From contig NZ_JANAVP010000005.1 in the NCBI RefSeq assembly GCF_024213665.1, positions 165,927 through 229,926 of the forward strand: 64,000 nucleotides of DNA, read 5' to 3'. The notes beneath the pieces were generated by a model that worked only from the letters and a program-made list of their open reading frames with translations, made no database searches and had not been told where the DNA came from. Position 1 is the stretch's first letter; every line of letters begins with the position of its first letter. The position numbers and the translations under genes were made by a program. Below are positions 25,231-34,726 of the stretch, one piece after another. The DNA is from Streptomyces sp. A3M-1-3. Lineage in GTDB: Bacteria; Actinomycetota; Actinomycetes; Streptomycetales; Streptomycetaceae.

Positions 25231-27204
25231 ATGCCGACCACCGCCCCCCGCTTCGGAGCCGCACTCGCGCGGCTGCTGCTCGTCACCGCCGCCCTCCTGG
25301 GCACCCTGCTCGCCGGCGCCACCCCCGCCTCGGCGCACGCCGCGCTGACCGGAAGCAACCCGAAGGACGGGGCGGTGGTCGCGGGCGCACCCCAGGACGT
25401 CACCCTCACCTTCTCCGAACAGGTCGCCATGGGCGACGACTCGATCCGCGTGATGGACCCCAGCGCGAAACGCGTCGACACCGGCGAACTGCGCGACCTG
25501 TGCAGCGGCAGCCTCATCAAGTACGGCGTCGCCCTGCACTCCGGGCTGCCCAACGGCACGTACACCGTGGCCTGGCAGGCCGTGTCCGCCGACAGCCATC
25601 CCATCTCCGGCGCCTTCACCTTCTCCATCGGCGCCCCCTCCCAGACCACCGTCGACCTGCCCGAACAGAAGGCCGGCGGCGGCCTGGTCGGCGGCCTCTA
25701 CGACATCGCGCGCTATGCCGCGTACGCCGGGTTCATCCTGCTCGCCGGCGGCGCGGCCTTCGTCCTCGCCTGCTGGCAGCGCGGCGCAGGCGTCCGGGCC
25801 CTGCAACGCCTCGTCGTACAGGGCTGGGTGACACTGACCGCCGCCACCCTGGCCATGCTGCTGCTGCGCAACCCGTACACCGGCTCCGGCGAACTCGCCG
25901 ACGTCTTCGACCTGACCGGGCTCAAGGCCGTACTCGACACCAAGACCGGCGCCGCCCTGGTCTCGCGGCTGCTGCTGCTCGGCGCCGCCGCGCTGTTCGT
26001 CGCCGTACTCTTCGGGGCGTTCGCCAAGCGCGAGACCGCCCCTGACGAACCCGGCGGGGAAGAGGCGGCGAACGAGAACAAGGACCTCGCCTTCGGACTC
26101 GCCATCGGCGGCACCGTCGTCGCCGCCGGCATCGCCGCCACCTGGGCGCTGTCCGAACACGCCTCGACCGGCATCCAGCCCGCCATCGCCATGCCCGTCG
26201 ACGTCCTGCACCTGCTCGCCGTCGCCGCCTGGCTCGGCGGGCTGGCGGCGCTGCTCGTCGCCCTCCACCAGGCGCCGCCCGGCATTGAGCGCGACGCCGT
26301 GCAGCGGTTCTCCCGGGTCGCCTTCGGCAGCGTCCTCGTGCTCGCCGCGACCGGCCTCTACCAGTCCTGGCGGCAGGTCGGCTCCTGGTCCGCGCTGACC
26401 GATACGTCGTACGGGCAGCTGCTGCTGGTCAAGGTGGCCCTGGTCGCCCTGCTCGTCGGCGTCGCATGGATCTCCCGGAGGTGGACCGCCCGGCTCACAG
26501 TGCCGACGGCGCCCGCCGCGCAGGCCGCAGCCGAGGAGCCCGCTGAGGAACCGGTCGAAGAACCGGCAGAGGAACGGGCCGACGAACAGGCCGAGGAACA
26601 GGCCGAGGAGCCTGCACCCGTCACCGTCCCCGTCACCGTCCCCGACGACCCCGAACGCGCCGCCCAACTCGCCCGCCAGCAGGCCGCCCTCACCACCACC
26701 CGCGAGAAGCGGATCCGCAACGCCGACGCCGAGCGGACCGGACTGCGCCGCTCGGTGCTGGCGGAGGCGGCCGTCGCCGTGGTGCTGCTGGCCGTGACGA
26801 GCGTACTGACCAGCACCGAACCCGGCCGCGCCGGCGGGCAGGCAACCACCGCCGTACCCGACCGGCCCGTGAAGATCAGCATCCCCTTCGACACCGGCGG
26901 CGCGGACGGCAAGGGCACCGCCCGGCTCGAACTCGACCCGGGCCGCACCGGCGGCAACGACATGCACCTCTGGCTCGACCGCCCGAACGGCAAACCGCTC
27001 GACGTCCCCGAGGTGAAGGTCGCCTTCACCCTGGAGTCCAAGCGGATCGGCCCCCTCCCCGTCACCCCCGACCGCCTGGCGACCGGCCACTGGACCGCGA
27101 GCGGCGTCCAGATCCCCCTGCCGGGCGACTGGAAGATCGAAGTGACCGTGCGCTCCTCCGACATCGACCAAGTGACCGTCAAGAAGAACGTGAAGATCGG
27201 CTGA
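25231..27204 (+). CDS. CopC-CopD fusion copper transport protein (YcnJ-like)
   Basis: 657 residues. After a signal peptide ending ASA, the mature protein starts HAALTGSNP, the CopC N-terminal His ligand, followed by a ~100-residue CopC domain (TFSEQVAMGDDSIRV, DSHPISGAFTF). A CopD membrane domain of about eight helices follows, then a repetitive Glu/Ala/Pro-rich segment (EEPAEEPVEEPAEERADEQ), another helix and an extracytoplasmic C-terminal beta domain. It is thought to import copper across the membrane. The acidic repeat is unusual in length and probably cytoplasmic. Confidence 0.92.
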   Translation: MPTTAPRFGAALARLLLVTAALLGTLLAGATPASAHAALTGSNPKDGAVVAGAPQDVTLTFSEQVAMGDDSIRVMDPSAKRVDTGELRDLCSGSLIKYGVALHSGLPNGTYTVAWQAVSADSHPISGAFTFSIGAPSQTTVDLPEQKAGGGLVGGLYDIARYAAYAGFILLAGGAAFVLACWQRGAGVRALQRLVVQGWVTLTAATLAMLLLRNPYTGSGELADVFDLTGLKAVLDTKTGAALVSRLLLLGAAALFVAVLFGAFAKRETAPDEPGGEEAANENKDLAFGLAIGGTVVAAGIAATWALSEHASTGIQPAIAMPVDVLHLLAVAAWLGGLAALLVALHQAPPGIERDAVQRFSRVAFGSVLVLAATGLYQSWRQVGSWSALTDTSYGQLLLVKVALVALLVGVAWISRRWTARLTVPTAPAAQAAAEEPAEEPVEEPAEERADEQAEEQAEEPAPVTVPVTVPDDPERAAQLARQQAALTTTREKRIRNADAERTGLRRSVLAEAAVAVVLLAVTSVLTSTEPGRAGGQATTAVPDRPVKISIPFDTGGADGKGTARLELDPGRTGGNDMHLWLDRPNGKPLDVPEVKVAFTLESKRIGPLPVTPDRLATGHWTASGVQIPLPGDWKIEVTVRSSDIDQVTVKKNVKIG

Positions 27205-27209
27205 CCGGC

Positions 27210-28463
27210 GTGACCGACAACGACATCACCAGACGGCGGCTGCTCGGCACCGTCGGCGCCGCGGGCGCGACCGGCCTCGCGCTGGGCGCGGCCGGCGGCG
27301 CACTCGGCCACGCCGCTGCCGCCTCCGACCCCGCGCCCGCCGCTGAAGGACTGACCACCCTCGGCTCCACCTCCGCCGCCTTCCACGGCGAGCACCAGGC
27401 CGGCATCACCACCCCCATGCAGTCCAAGGGACACCTCGTCGCCTTCGACCTCGCACCGGGCGCCGGCCGCAAGGAGGCCACCGCACTGCTGCGCCGCTGG
27501 TCGGCCGCCGCGCAGCGGCTGATGGCCGGCGAGACCGTCGGCCCCCTCGGCCAGGACACCGGCATCGCCCTGGACGCCGGGCCCTCCTCCCTGACCGTCA
27601 CCTTCGGCTTCGGCCGCACCCTCTTCGACCGCACCGGCCTCACCGGCCGGCGGCCCACCCAACTCGACCCGCTGCCCGACTTCTCCTCCGACCACCTCGA
27701 CCCCAAAAGCAGCAACGGCGACCTGTGGATACAGATCGGCGCGAACGACGGCCTCGTCGCCTTCCACGCACTGCGCGCACTCCAGAAGGAAGCGGGCGAC
27801 GCGGCCAGGGTGCGCTGGCAGATGAACGGCTTCAACCGTTCGCCCGGCGCCACCGCCCGGCCGATGACCGCCCGCAACCTGATGGGCCAGATCGACGGCA
27901 CCGGCAACCCCAAGCCCTCCGACCACGACTTCGGCCGGCGGATCTTCGTACCGGCGGACGGCGACCCGCAGTACGCATGGATGGCCGGCGGCTCGTACGC
28001 GGTCGTACGCCGCATCCGCATGCTCCTCGACGACTGGGAGAAGCTCCCCCTCGCCGAGCAGGAACAGGTCATAGGCCGGAAGAAATCGAACGGCGCCCCT
28101 CTTTCGGGCGGCAGCGAAACCACCGAAATGGACCTCGACAAAACCGGCCCCGGCGGGACACTCGTCATCCCCTCCAACGCCCACGCCCGGATCTCCGCGC
28201 CCGAACAGAACGGCGGCGCGGCCATGCTGCGGCGCCCCTTCTCGTACCACGACGGCATCGGCCCGGACGGGGTGCCGGACGCCGGCCTGCTCTTCGTCTG
28301 CTGGCAGGCCGACCCGCTGAAGGGGTTCGTGCCCGTACAGCGCAAGCTCGACCGGGGCGACGCGCTGTCACCGTTCATCCGCCACGAGGCGAGCGGGCTG
28401 TTCGCCGTGCCCGGCGGGGCGCGGCCGGGCGAGTACGTGGGGCAGCGGCTGCTGGAGTCGTGA
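27210..28463 (+). CDS. dtpA: Tat-exported DyP-type haem peroxidase
   Basis: 417 residues. The twin-arginine signal TRRRLLGTVGAAGATGLALG indicates folded export. The DyP signature MGQIDGTGNP (GxxDG with the distal Asp) and a proximal His in SNAHARISAP are present. The A-type subfamily is fitting; in S. lividans the homologue DtpA is needed with Sco and ECuC for copper loading of GlxA. Start is GTG at 27210, five bases after the CopCD stop, so it closes the operon. A hairpin follows at 28542-28563. Confidence 0.92.
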   Translation: MTDNDITRRRLLGTVGAAGATGLALGAAGGALGHAAAASDPAPAAEGLTTLGSTSAAFHGEHQAGITTPMQSKGHLVAFDLAPGAGRKEATALLRRWSAAAQRLMAGETVGPLGQDTGIALDAGPSSLTVTFGFGRTLFDRTGLTGRRPTQLDPLPDFSSDHLDPKSSNGDLWIQIGANDGLVAFHALRALQKEAGDAARVRWQMNGFNRSPGATARPMTARNLMGQIDGTGNPKPSDHDFGRRIFVPADGDPQYAWMAGGSYAVVRRIRMLLDDWEKLPLAEQEQVIGRKKSNGAPLSGGSETTEMDLDKTGPGGTLVIPSNAHARISAPEQNGGAAMLRRPFSYHDGIGPDGVPDAGLLFVCWQADPLKGFVPVQRKLDRGDALSPFIRHEASGLFAVPGGARPGEYVGQRLLES

Positions 28464-28541
28464 GCTGGTGGAGTTCTGGCCTCCCCTCAGGGAGCGGTCA
28501 GGGCTTGGCCGTCATGAGGCCTCTCAAGGTCAAGTGAGAAG

Positions 28542-28563
28542 CCCTCTCGTTTCATCGAGAGGG
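28542..28563 (+). terminator. Hairpin after the copper operon
   Basis: CCCTCTCG at 28542-28549 pairs with CGAGAGGG at 28556-28563 across a 6-base loop TTTCAT. It lies between the DyP stop and the pheA start, only 21 bases before the pheA ATG, so it could also shape the pheA leader. Confidence 0.6.
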
Positions 28564-28584
28564 AGGAGTCACTAGGGTGACCGT

Positions 28585-29517
28585 ATGTCCACCCGCTTCA
28601 CGTATCTGGGCCCGGAGGGCACCTTCACCGAGGCCGCCCTGCGCACGCTCCCCGAAGCCGCCACCCGGGAACTCATCCCGATGGTGTCGGTGCCCGCCGC
28701 GCTGGACGCGGTACGCAACGGGGAGGCCGCGGCCGCGCTCGTACCGATCGAGAACTCCGTCGAGGGCGGGGTCACGGCCACCCTCGACGAACTCGCCTCC
28801 GGCGAACCGCTGATGATCTACCGCGAGGTGCTGCTGCCGATCGCCTTCGCGCTGCTGGTGCGGCCGGGCACGAAGCTGTCCGACGTGAAGACGGTGACCG
28901 GGCATCCGGTCGCCCAGCCGCAGGTGCGAAACTGGCTGGCGGCGAACCTGCCGCACGCCCTGTGGGAGTCGGCCGCCTCGAACGCGGACGGCGCACGGCT
29001 CGTCCAGGAAGGCCGGTTCGACGCCGCCTTCGCGGGCGAGTTCGCGGCGGCGACGTACGGACTCGTCCCGCTGGTCACCGAGATCCACGACGCGGAGAAC
29101 GCCGAGACCCGCTTCGTCCTGGTGGGCCGGCCCGCCCGGCCGTCCGCCCCGACCGGCGCCGACAAGACGTCCGTCGTCATCTGGCTGGGCGACGACCATC
29201 CGGGTGCGCTGCTGGAGCTGCTCCAGGAGTTCGCGGTGCGCGGGGTCAACCTGATGCTGATCCAGTCGCGGCCGACCGGTGCCGGTATCGGCAACTACTG
29301 CTTCGCCGTCGACGCCGAGGGCCATATCGCGGACCGGCGGGTGGGCGAGGCCCTGATGGGGCTCAAGCGGATCTGCCCCCAGGTGCGGTTCCTCGGGTCC
29401 TATCCGCGGGCGGGAGTGGCCACCGAGGATGTCCGGGCGCTGCGCCGCGGGACCTCGGACCGCGAGTTCACGGCGGCGTCGGACTGGCTGACGCGCTGCC
29501 TCGACGGCCGGGCGTAG
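28585..29517 (+). CDS. pheA: Prephenate dehydratase
   Basis: 310 residues, monofunctional. The N-terminal catalytic part shows RFTYLGPEGTFTEAAL and the IENSVEGGV motif; NAETRFVLVG marks the conserved TRF Thr. A C-terminal ACT domain (VVIWLGDDHPGALLELLQEFAVRGVNLMLIQSRP) gives phenylalanine feedback control, with IQSRP in place of the common ESRP. It converts prephenate to phenylpyruvate. A HisC-type aminotransferase at 61585-62664 could act one step later, although it is 32 kb away. Confidence 0.95.
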   Translation: MSTRFTYLGPEGTFTEAALRTLPEAATRELIPMVSVPAALDAVRNGEAAAALVPIENSVEGGVTATLDELASGEPLMIYREVLLPIAFALLVRPGTKLSDVKTVTGHPVAQPQVRNWLAANLPHALWESAASNADGARLVQEGRFDAAFAGEFAAATYGLVPLVTEIHDAENAETRFVLVGRPARPSAPTGADKTSVVIWLGDDHPGALLELLQEFAVRGVNLMLIQSRPTGAGIGNYCFAVDAEGHIADRRVGEALMGLKRICPQVRFLGSYPRAGVATEDVRALRRGTSDREFTAASDWLTRCLDGRA

Positions 29518-29539
29518 TTTTCGTCGTCTGCGGAATTAG

Positions 29540-29846
29540 TTATCCACAGGGGCCCTTCTCGACCTGGGGACAAGTCGACAACGGAATCCGGCATGGTCGA
29601 CAAATCTGCTCAGAGACCTCAGAGACCGCGGTTGCGTCCACAGGAGGCCATGTCGCCTCTCGTCAGCCCTATTTCATTGATCAACTCTTTGGAGCGAGTC
29701 ATTCCCACCCGAATGAGTGCGTGGGCGGGGTTTGGGCGGGGAATCCTTCGCGCTGCATGCACCTTTCGGAATGATCTCTTCCACTGTCCACAGATCACCC
29801 ACACAGCCTGTGGATAACTTTATGGATACTGAATCCCTGTGGACAA
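29540..29846. promoter_or_regulatory. Cluster of DnaA-box-like 9-mers between pheA and serS
   Basis: Three perfect boxes are present: TTATCCACA at 29540-29548 (+) and 29809-29817 (-), and TTGTCCACA at 29838-29846 (-). CTGTCCACA at 29784-29792 (+) fits the degenerate Streptomyces consensus. Weaker matches are at 29565-29573 (-) and 29634-29642 (+). They sit in the 421-base pheA-serS gap, which holds no gene. I recall DnaA-box clusters outside oriC having been described in S. coelicolor as titration sites, one possibly at this locus. Confidence 0.65.
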
Positions 29847-29939
29847 TGAGAGCTCTCTGAATTCCGGCAATTCGGGCAAAGTGCCACGTAATGGAATATC
29901 GGGTCGAGGGCAGGAAGCACGCACCGGTAGCCTGGGGGG

Positions 29940-31217
29940 GTGATTGACCTTCGCCTGCTCCGTGAGGACCCCGACCGTGTGCGCGCCTCCCAGCGCGCCC
30001 GTGGAGAGGACGTCGCGCTCGTCGACGCACTGCTCTCCGCCGATGAGCGGCGCAGGTCTTCCGCCGTCCGCTTCGACGAGCTCCGCTCCGAACAGAAGTC
30101 GCTCGGCAAGCTCATCCCCAAGGCCACCGGCGACGAGAAGGCCGAGCTGCTCAAGCGCACCGGCGAGCTCTCCGCCGCCGTGAAGGCCGCCGACGCCGAA
30201 CAGGACGAGGCCGCCGAGGAGGCCAGGCGCCTGCTGCTCCTGCTCGGCAACGTCGTCCACCCCGACGTCCCGGTCGGCGGCGAGGAGGACTTCGTCGTCC
30301 TCGAGACGCACGGCACCATCCGTGACTTCGGGGCCGAGGGCTTCGAGCCCAAGGACCACCTGGAGCTGGGCGAGGCGCTGGGCGCCATCGACGTCGAGCG
30401 CGGCGCCAAAGTCTCCGGCTCGCGCTTCTACTACCTGACGGGCGTCGGCGCGCTGCTGGAACTGGCGCTGGTCAACGCCGCCATCGCGCAGGCCACCGAG
30501 GCCGGCTTCATCCCGATGCTGACGCCCGCCCTGGTGCGCCCGCGCGCCATGGAGGGGACGGGCTTCCTCGGCCAGGCCGCCGAGAACGTCTACCACCTGG
30601 AGAAGGACGACTACTACCTGGTCGGCACCTCCGAGGTACCTCTCGCGGCGTACCACATGGACGAGATCATCGAGGCCGGCAAGCTGCCGCTGCGGTACGC
30701 CGGCTTCTCGCCGTGCTTCCGCCGCGAGGCCGGTACGTACGGCAAGGACACCCGCGGCATCTTCCGCGTCCACCAGTTCGACAAGGTCGAGATGTTCTCG
30801 TACGTCGCACCGGAGGACGCCGAGGCCGAGCACAAGCGGCTCCTGGAGTGGGAGAAGCAGTGGCTGACCGGCCTGGAGCTGCCGTTCCAGGTGGTCGACG
30901 TGGCGACGGGTGACCTGGGTGCCTCGGCCTCGCGGAAGTTCGACTGCGAGGCGTGGATCCCGACCCAGGGCAAGTACCGCGAGCTGACCTCCGCTTCGAA
31001 CTGCGACGAGTTCCAGGCGCGCCGGCTCTCGGTGCGTATGCGCGACGGCAAGAAGGTGCAGCCGCTCGCGACGCTGAACGGCACGCTGTGCGCCGTACCG
31101 CGCACGATCGTGGCGATCCTGGAGAACCACCAGCTGGCGGACGGCTCGGTGCGGGTGCCCGAGGTGCTCCGTCCGTACCTGGGCGGCCGTGAGCTGCTGG
31201 AGCCGGTCCCCAAGTGA
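29940..31217 (+). CDS. serS: Seryl-tRNA synthetase
   Basis: 425 residues, class II synthetase. An N-terminal coiled-coil tRNA-binding arm (about residues 30-100) is followed by the catalytic core with motif 2 [33 protein letters not shown] and the motif 3 region [16 protein letters not shown]. It charges tRNA-Ser, including the tRNA-Ser(UGA) at 12037 and perhaps the tRNA-like gene at 32131. Start is GTG at 29940. The stop overlaps the HAD gene start by 4 bases. Confidence 0.96.
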   Translation: MIDLRLLREDPDRVRASQRARGEDVALVDALLSADERRRSSAVRFDELRSEQKSLGKLIPKATGDEKAELLKRTGELSAAVKAADAEQDEAAEEARRLLLLLGNVVHPDVPVGGEEDFVVLETHGTIRDFGAEGFEPKDHLELGEALGAIDVERGAKVSGSRFYYLTGVGALLELALVNAAIAQATEAGFIPMLTPALVRPRAMEGTGFLGQAAENVYHLEKDDYYLVGTSEVPLAAYHMDEIIEAGKLPLRYAGFSPCFRREAGTYGKDTRGIFRVHQFDKVEMFSYVAPEDAEAEHKRLLEWEKQWLTGLELPFQVVDVATGDLGASASRKFDCEAWIPTQGKYRELTSASNCDEFQARRLSVRMRDGKKVQPLATLNGTLCAVPRTIVAILENHQLADGSVRVPEVLRPYLGGRELLEPVPK

Positions 31218-32056
31218 GCTCGGCTCCCGCTCCTCACCCGTCTCCCTTCCCGCCTCCCTTCCCGTACCGGCTCGTCGCGACCGACCTGGACGGCACGCTG
31301 CTGCGTGGCGACGAGACCGTCTCGCAGCGCACGCGTGACGCGCTCGCCGCCGCCACGGCGGCGGGCGCCGCGCATATCGTCGTCACCGGCCGGGCGGTGC
31401 CGTGGACCCGGCACATCCTGGACGACCTGGGGTACGAGGGGCTGGCCGTCTGCGGTCAGGGGGCGCAGGTCTACCACGCGGGCGAGCACCGGCTGCTGAC
31501 GTCCGTGACCCTGGACCGGCAGCTGGCGGGGCTGGCCCTTGCCAAGATCGAGGCGGAGGTCGGCCCGCTGGCGCTGGCCGCGAGCCGGGACGGACTGGAC
31601 GGCGAGGTGCTGGTCGGATCCGGCTACCGGGTGCAGGACGGGCCGCTTCCGGTGGTGCTCTGCGACGACCCGGCCGAGATGTGGTCGGCGCCGCTGAACA
31701 AGGTCTACATCCAGCACCCCGGCCTCGACGACGACGCGCTCGCGCGGGTCGCCCGCTCGCTCGTGGGCAGCCTGGTGGACGTGGTGATGGCCGGTCCGGG
31801 CGTGGTGGAGATCCTGCCGCTGGGGCTGAGCAAGTCCACCGGGCTCTCGCTGGCGGCGCGGCGGCTGGGACTGCGGGCCGCGGACACGATCGCCTTCGGT
31901 GACATGCCGAACGACATCCCGATGTTCGCGTGGGCGGGGCACGGAGTGGCGATGGCCAACGCGCACGAGGAACTGAAGGCCGTGGCGCAGGAGGTCACCG
32001 CGTCGAACGAGGACGAAGGCATCGCGGTGGTGCTGGAGCAGTTGCTGGCCGCTTGA
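31214..32056 (+). CDS. HAD-superfamily (Cof-type) phosphatase
   Basis: 280 residues. HAD motif [16 protein letters not shown], motif II VVTGR, Lys near LSKSTGLSL and motif [14 protein letters not shown] define the Cof subfamily with a C2 cap. Likely substrates are small sugar or nucleotide phosphates. It is translationally coupled to serS through a GTGA overlap, an arrangement conserved in related species in my recollection. A paralogue with the same motifs lies at 53448-54302. Confidence 0.9.
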   Translation: MSSAPAPHPSPFPPPFPYRLVATDLDGTLLRGDETVSQRTRDALAAATAAGAAHIVVTGRAVPWTRHILDDLGYEGLAVCGQGAQVYHAGEHRLLTSVTLDRQLAGLALAKIEAEVGPLALAASRDGLDGEVLVGSGYRVQDGPLPVVLCDDPAEMWSAPLNKVYIQHPGLDDDALARVARSLVGSLVDVVMAGPGVVEILPLGLSKSTGLSLAARRLGLRAADTIAFGDMPNDIPMFAWAGHGVAMANAHEELKAVAQEVTASNEDEGIAVVLEQLLAA

Positions 32057-32130
32057 GGCCGGCTCCCGCCAGGAGCCCCTGCGGGCGGGACGGCTGGTCC
32101 CCGTCGCAGGGCTTTCTGCTCTCTGCTGTG

Positions 32131-32234
<104 letters not shown>

Positions 32235-32520
32235 GGAGGGGGCGGCCCGCGCGAATGCGCGCTCGAAGCGGCCGCCCCCGGGCAGTCCACGGGCGGCTGC
32301 GCGGAGTGGTTGGCTACTCCGGTGCCTGCCGCTGGCTGCCCTGAGGGGAACTCGACGGACTCGTACTGATCTCGGTCATCGCCGTGCTCCTCCCCGGTCC
32401 AGTGGGCTTGTCTGCCTCAACCACTGTGCCGGGTACGGAGGTTGGCCGCCACTCAATTTCCGGGACGCGGGCGGCCGGCCGTGGGGTGTACGAGCACGCC
32501 GCAGGTGGCACGCTGGGCCC

Positions 32521-32892
32521 ATGAGCGATATCCGGGTCCGCCGGGTCTACGAGGCCCCGGCGGACGACGACGGTACGCGCGTCCTGGCCGACCGGCTCTG
32601 GCCGCGCGGCCTGTCCAAGGACGCGGCCCGCGTCGACGAATGGCCCAAGGCCCTCACGCCGTCCACCGAACTGCGCCGCTGGTATCACGGCCAGTCCGGG
32701 GACACGTATGCGGAGTTCCGCCGGCGCTACGAGGCGGAACTCGACGCCCCGGACGCGGCGGCCGCCGTGGACGGCCTGCGCGAGCTGGCCCGTACCGGGC
32801 GGCTCACCCTGCTCACCGCGTCCAAGGACCCGGAGCGCAGCCACGCGGCCATCCTGGCGGACCGCCTGGTCACTCGTCGCCGGCGAGGGTGA
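32521..32892 (+). CDS. DUF488-family protein
   Basis: 123 residues. The DUF488 signature is clear: RVLADRLWPRGLSKDAARVDEW, LRRWYHGQSGDTYAEFRRRY and LTLLTASKDPERSHAAIL. Function is unknown; the fold is thought to be compact and possibly nucleic-acid or metal related. The ATG at 32521 starts MSDIRVRRVYEAP; the longer frame from 31930 is not supported. The ~290 bases upstream, after the tRNA-like gene, hold no other gene. The 3' end overlaps the convergent ABC permease by 23 bases. Confidence 0.85.
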   Translation: MSDIRVRRVYEAPADDDGTRVLADRLWPRGLSKDAARVDEWPKALTPSTELRRWYHGQSGDTYAEFRRRYEAELDAPDAAAAVDGLRELARTGRLTLLTASKDPERSHAAILADRLVTRRRRG

Positions 32893-33589
32893 GGCGGCGC
32901 AGCTTCTGGCCCGCGTACCAGGTGGCGCCGGCGGTGACCGCCGCCAGCAGGATGGCGGCGGCGGGCAGTCCGACGTCGGAGGCGATGGCTCCTTCGGCGC
33001 CGATCCGTTCGGCGAGGGCGAGCGCCCACTGCTGGACGCTGAGCGTCCTGGCGCCCGGCACCAGGCTGCCGAAGAGGGACTCCCACACCAGGGCGTAGAC
33101 GAGGCCGAAGACCACCGCGTGCCGGCTGACCGTACCGAGGAGCAGGAACAGCGCACTGTACGCGATCGAGGCGACCAGCGCCGCGACCGTGTAGGCGATG
33201 GCGATCTGCTGTCCGTTGCCGTTGAGGATCAGGCCCGCGATGAAGGTGGGGATGGCGGAGAAGGCCATCGTCACGGCGATCGCGACGATCAGTTTGGTGA
33301 AGATGATCGTCGGCCGTTTCACCGGCTTGGCGAGCAGGTAGACGATCGAGCCGTCGTCGATCTCCGGGCCGATCGCGCCGGTGCCGGCGATGACACCGAT
33401 CAGCGGCACCATCGTGGCCAGGGCGAATCCGCCCAGTACATCGGCGGCGACCTGGTCGTCCGCGCCGGTGAACATCCGTACCGCCGCGGCGATGAGCAGC
33501 AGCAGGGCCGGCAGCGCGAAGAGAATCAGTGCGCGGCGGCGGCCGAGGAGCGCCCGGTAGGTGAGCCGGGCAACCGTGGGGTTGTACAT
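32870..33589 (-). CDS. ABC-2 type transporter permease
   Basis: 239 residues with about six membrane helices (for example ALILFALPALLLLIAAAV, GGFALATMVPLIGVIAGTG, IIFTKLIVAIAVTMAFSAI, LVASIAYSALFLLLG). No ATP-binding motif. The ATG at 33589 (MYNPTVARLTYRALL) follows GGAG. It pairs with the ATPase at 33815-34726 but is separated from it by the 214-bp inverted-repeat segment, unlike the 4-bp overlaps elsewhere in this operon. The substrate is unknown. Confidence 0.85.
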   Translation of the reverse strand: MYNPTVARLTYRALLGRRRALILFALPALLLLIAAAVRMFTGADDQVAADVLGGFALATMVPLIGVIAGTGAIGPEIDDGSIVYLLAKPVKRPTIIFTKLIVAIAVTMAFSAIPTFIAGLILNGNGQQIAIAYTVAALVASIAYSALFLLLGTVSRHAVVFGLVYALVWESLFGSLVPGARTLSVQQWALALAERIGAEGAIASDVGLPAAAILLAAVTAGATWYAGQKLRRLTLAGDE

Positions 33590-33602
33590 CGCTGTCAGCT
33601 CC

Positions 33603-33816
33603 AAGGGGGTGCGATGTCGGGTGGGGCGGAAGAAGGAGCGGGGCGAGGGCGGAGTCTGGCAAGGCGGACGAAGGAGACGCTGGGGGCACCTCTGGGGGCA
33701 CCCCCAGAGGTAGCTGGGGGAGGTAGCTGGGGGAGGAGCTGCAGCGACTGAGGACAACGCAGCCAGGCGACAGCCATCGGCACGCGACGCCGCCCCACCC
33801 GACATCGCACCCCCTT
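33603..33816. mobile_element. 214-bp segment bounded by 27-bp perfect inverted repeats (MITE-like)
   Basis: The left arm 33603-33629 (starting AAGGGGGTGCGATGTCGG) is repeated exactly, inverted, at 33790-33816. Between them lie direct repeats of AGCTGGGGG and a 9-bp hairpin CCTCTGGGG/CCCCAGAGG near 33690-33712. No frame inside codes for a protein. It fills the whole gap between an ABC ATPase stop codon (two bases of which belong to the right arm) and the permease ribosome site. No target-site duplication was found, so mobility is not shown; it could instead be a regulatory or mRNA-stability structure. Confidence 0.5.
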
Positions 33817-34726
33817 AGGCCGCTACGAGGTAGGAGAAGACCGACTCGAGGGACTCGTCGGAGGGCGAGACCGTCAGCAGCCGGATGCCGTGCGCGCGGG
33901 CGACCCGCGGCAGCAGTTCGGTGAACCGGCCGAAGTCGACCGCCTGGATGCGCAGGGCGCCTTCGGTGAGGTCGACCTCGATTCCGGCGGTGGACGGGTC
34001 GGCGATCAGCGCGGCGGCGAGCGCGCGGTCGTCGGACGACCGTACGAGATAGCGGTGGGGGCGGTCGGTCATGAGCCGGCGGATCTTGCGGAAGTCGCCG
34101 GAGGCGGCGTGCCGCCCGGCCACGATCACCTCGATGTGCGAGGCGAGCTGTTCGACCTCTTCGAGGATGTGGGACGAGAAGAGGACGGTGCGGCCCTCGT
34201 CGCCCATCCGCCGCAGAAGGTCCATCAGCTGCATGCGCTGACGCGGGTCCATGCCGTTGAACGGTTCGTCGAGCAGCAGCACGGACGGTTCGTGGACGAG
34301 GGCCGAGGCCATCTTCACGCGCTGCCGCATGCCCTTGCTGTAGGTGGAGATCTTGCGGTCCTGCGCGTACTCCATCTCGACGGTGGCCAGGGCCCTTTGC
34401 GCGGCACGCTCGTCCAGGCCGTGCAGTTCGGCGTTGGCGACGACGAACTCGCGGCCGGTGAGGAAGTCGTACATGGACTCCCGCTCGGGCACGATGCCGA
34501 TCTGCTGGTAGACCGATTCGTCGCGCCAGATCGCCCGGCCGTCGAGCGTGACGGTGCCGGTGGAGGGGGCGAGGAAGCCGCCCATCATGTTGATGAGGGT
34601 GGACTTGCCTGCGCCGTTGGGGCCGAGCAGCCCGGTCACGCCGGGGCCGATCGTCATGGTCACGTCGTTGACGGCGACCACGTTGCCGAACCAGCGCGAG
34701 GTGTGGTCGATGTTGATGGTGGTCAC
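33815..34726 (-). CDS. ABC transporter ATP-binding protein
   Basis: 303 residues. Walker A LLGPNGAGKSTLINMM, signature YSKGMRQRVKMAS, Walker B VLLLDEPFNGMDP and the H-loop FSSHILEEVEQL are intact. A C-terminal ~80-residue extension is typical of ABC-2 exporters. The GTG at 34726 overlaps the stop of the permease upstream (34723), so the two are coupled. It probably drives the permease at 34723-35607 and/or the one at 32870-33589. Confidence 0.93.
   Translation of the reverse strand: MTTINIDHTSRWFGNVVAVNDVTMTIGPGVTGLLGPNGAGKSTLINMMGGFLAPSTGTVTLDGRAIWRDESVYQQIGIVPERESMYDFLTGREFVVANAELHGLDERAAQRALATVEMEYAQDRKISTYSKGMRQRVKMASALVHEPSVLLLDEPFNGMDPRQRMQLMDLLRRMGDEGRTVLFSSHILEEVEQLASHIEVIVAGRHAASGDFRKIRRLMTDRPHRYLVRSSDDRALAAALIADPSTAGIEVDLTEGALRIQAVDFGRFTELLPRVARAHGIRLLTVSPSDESLESVFSYLVAA

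Noticed and set aside
29518..29939. The pheA-serS gap as the replication origin
   Set aside because: It has too few DnaA boxes for a Streptomyces oriC, and dnaA/dnaN are not beside it.
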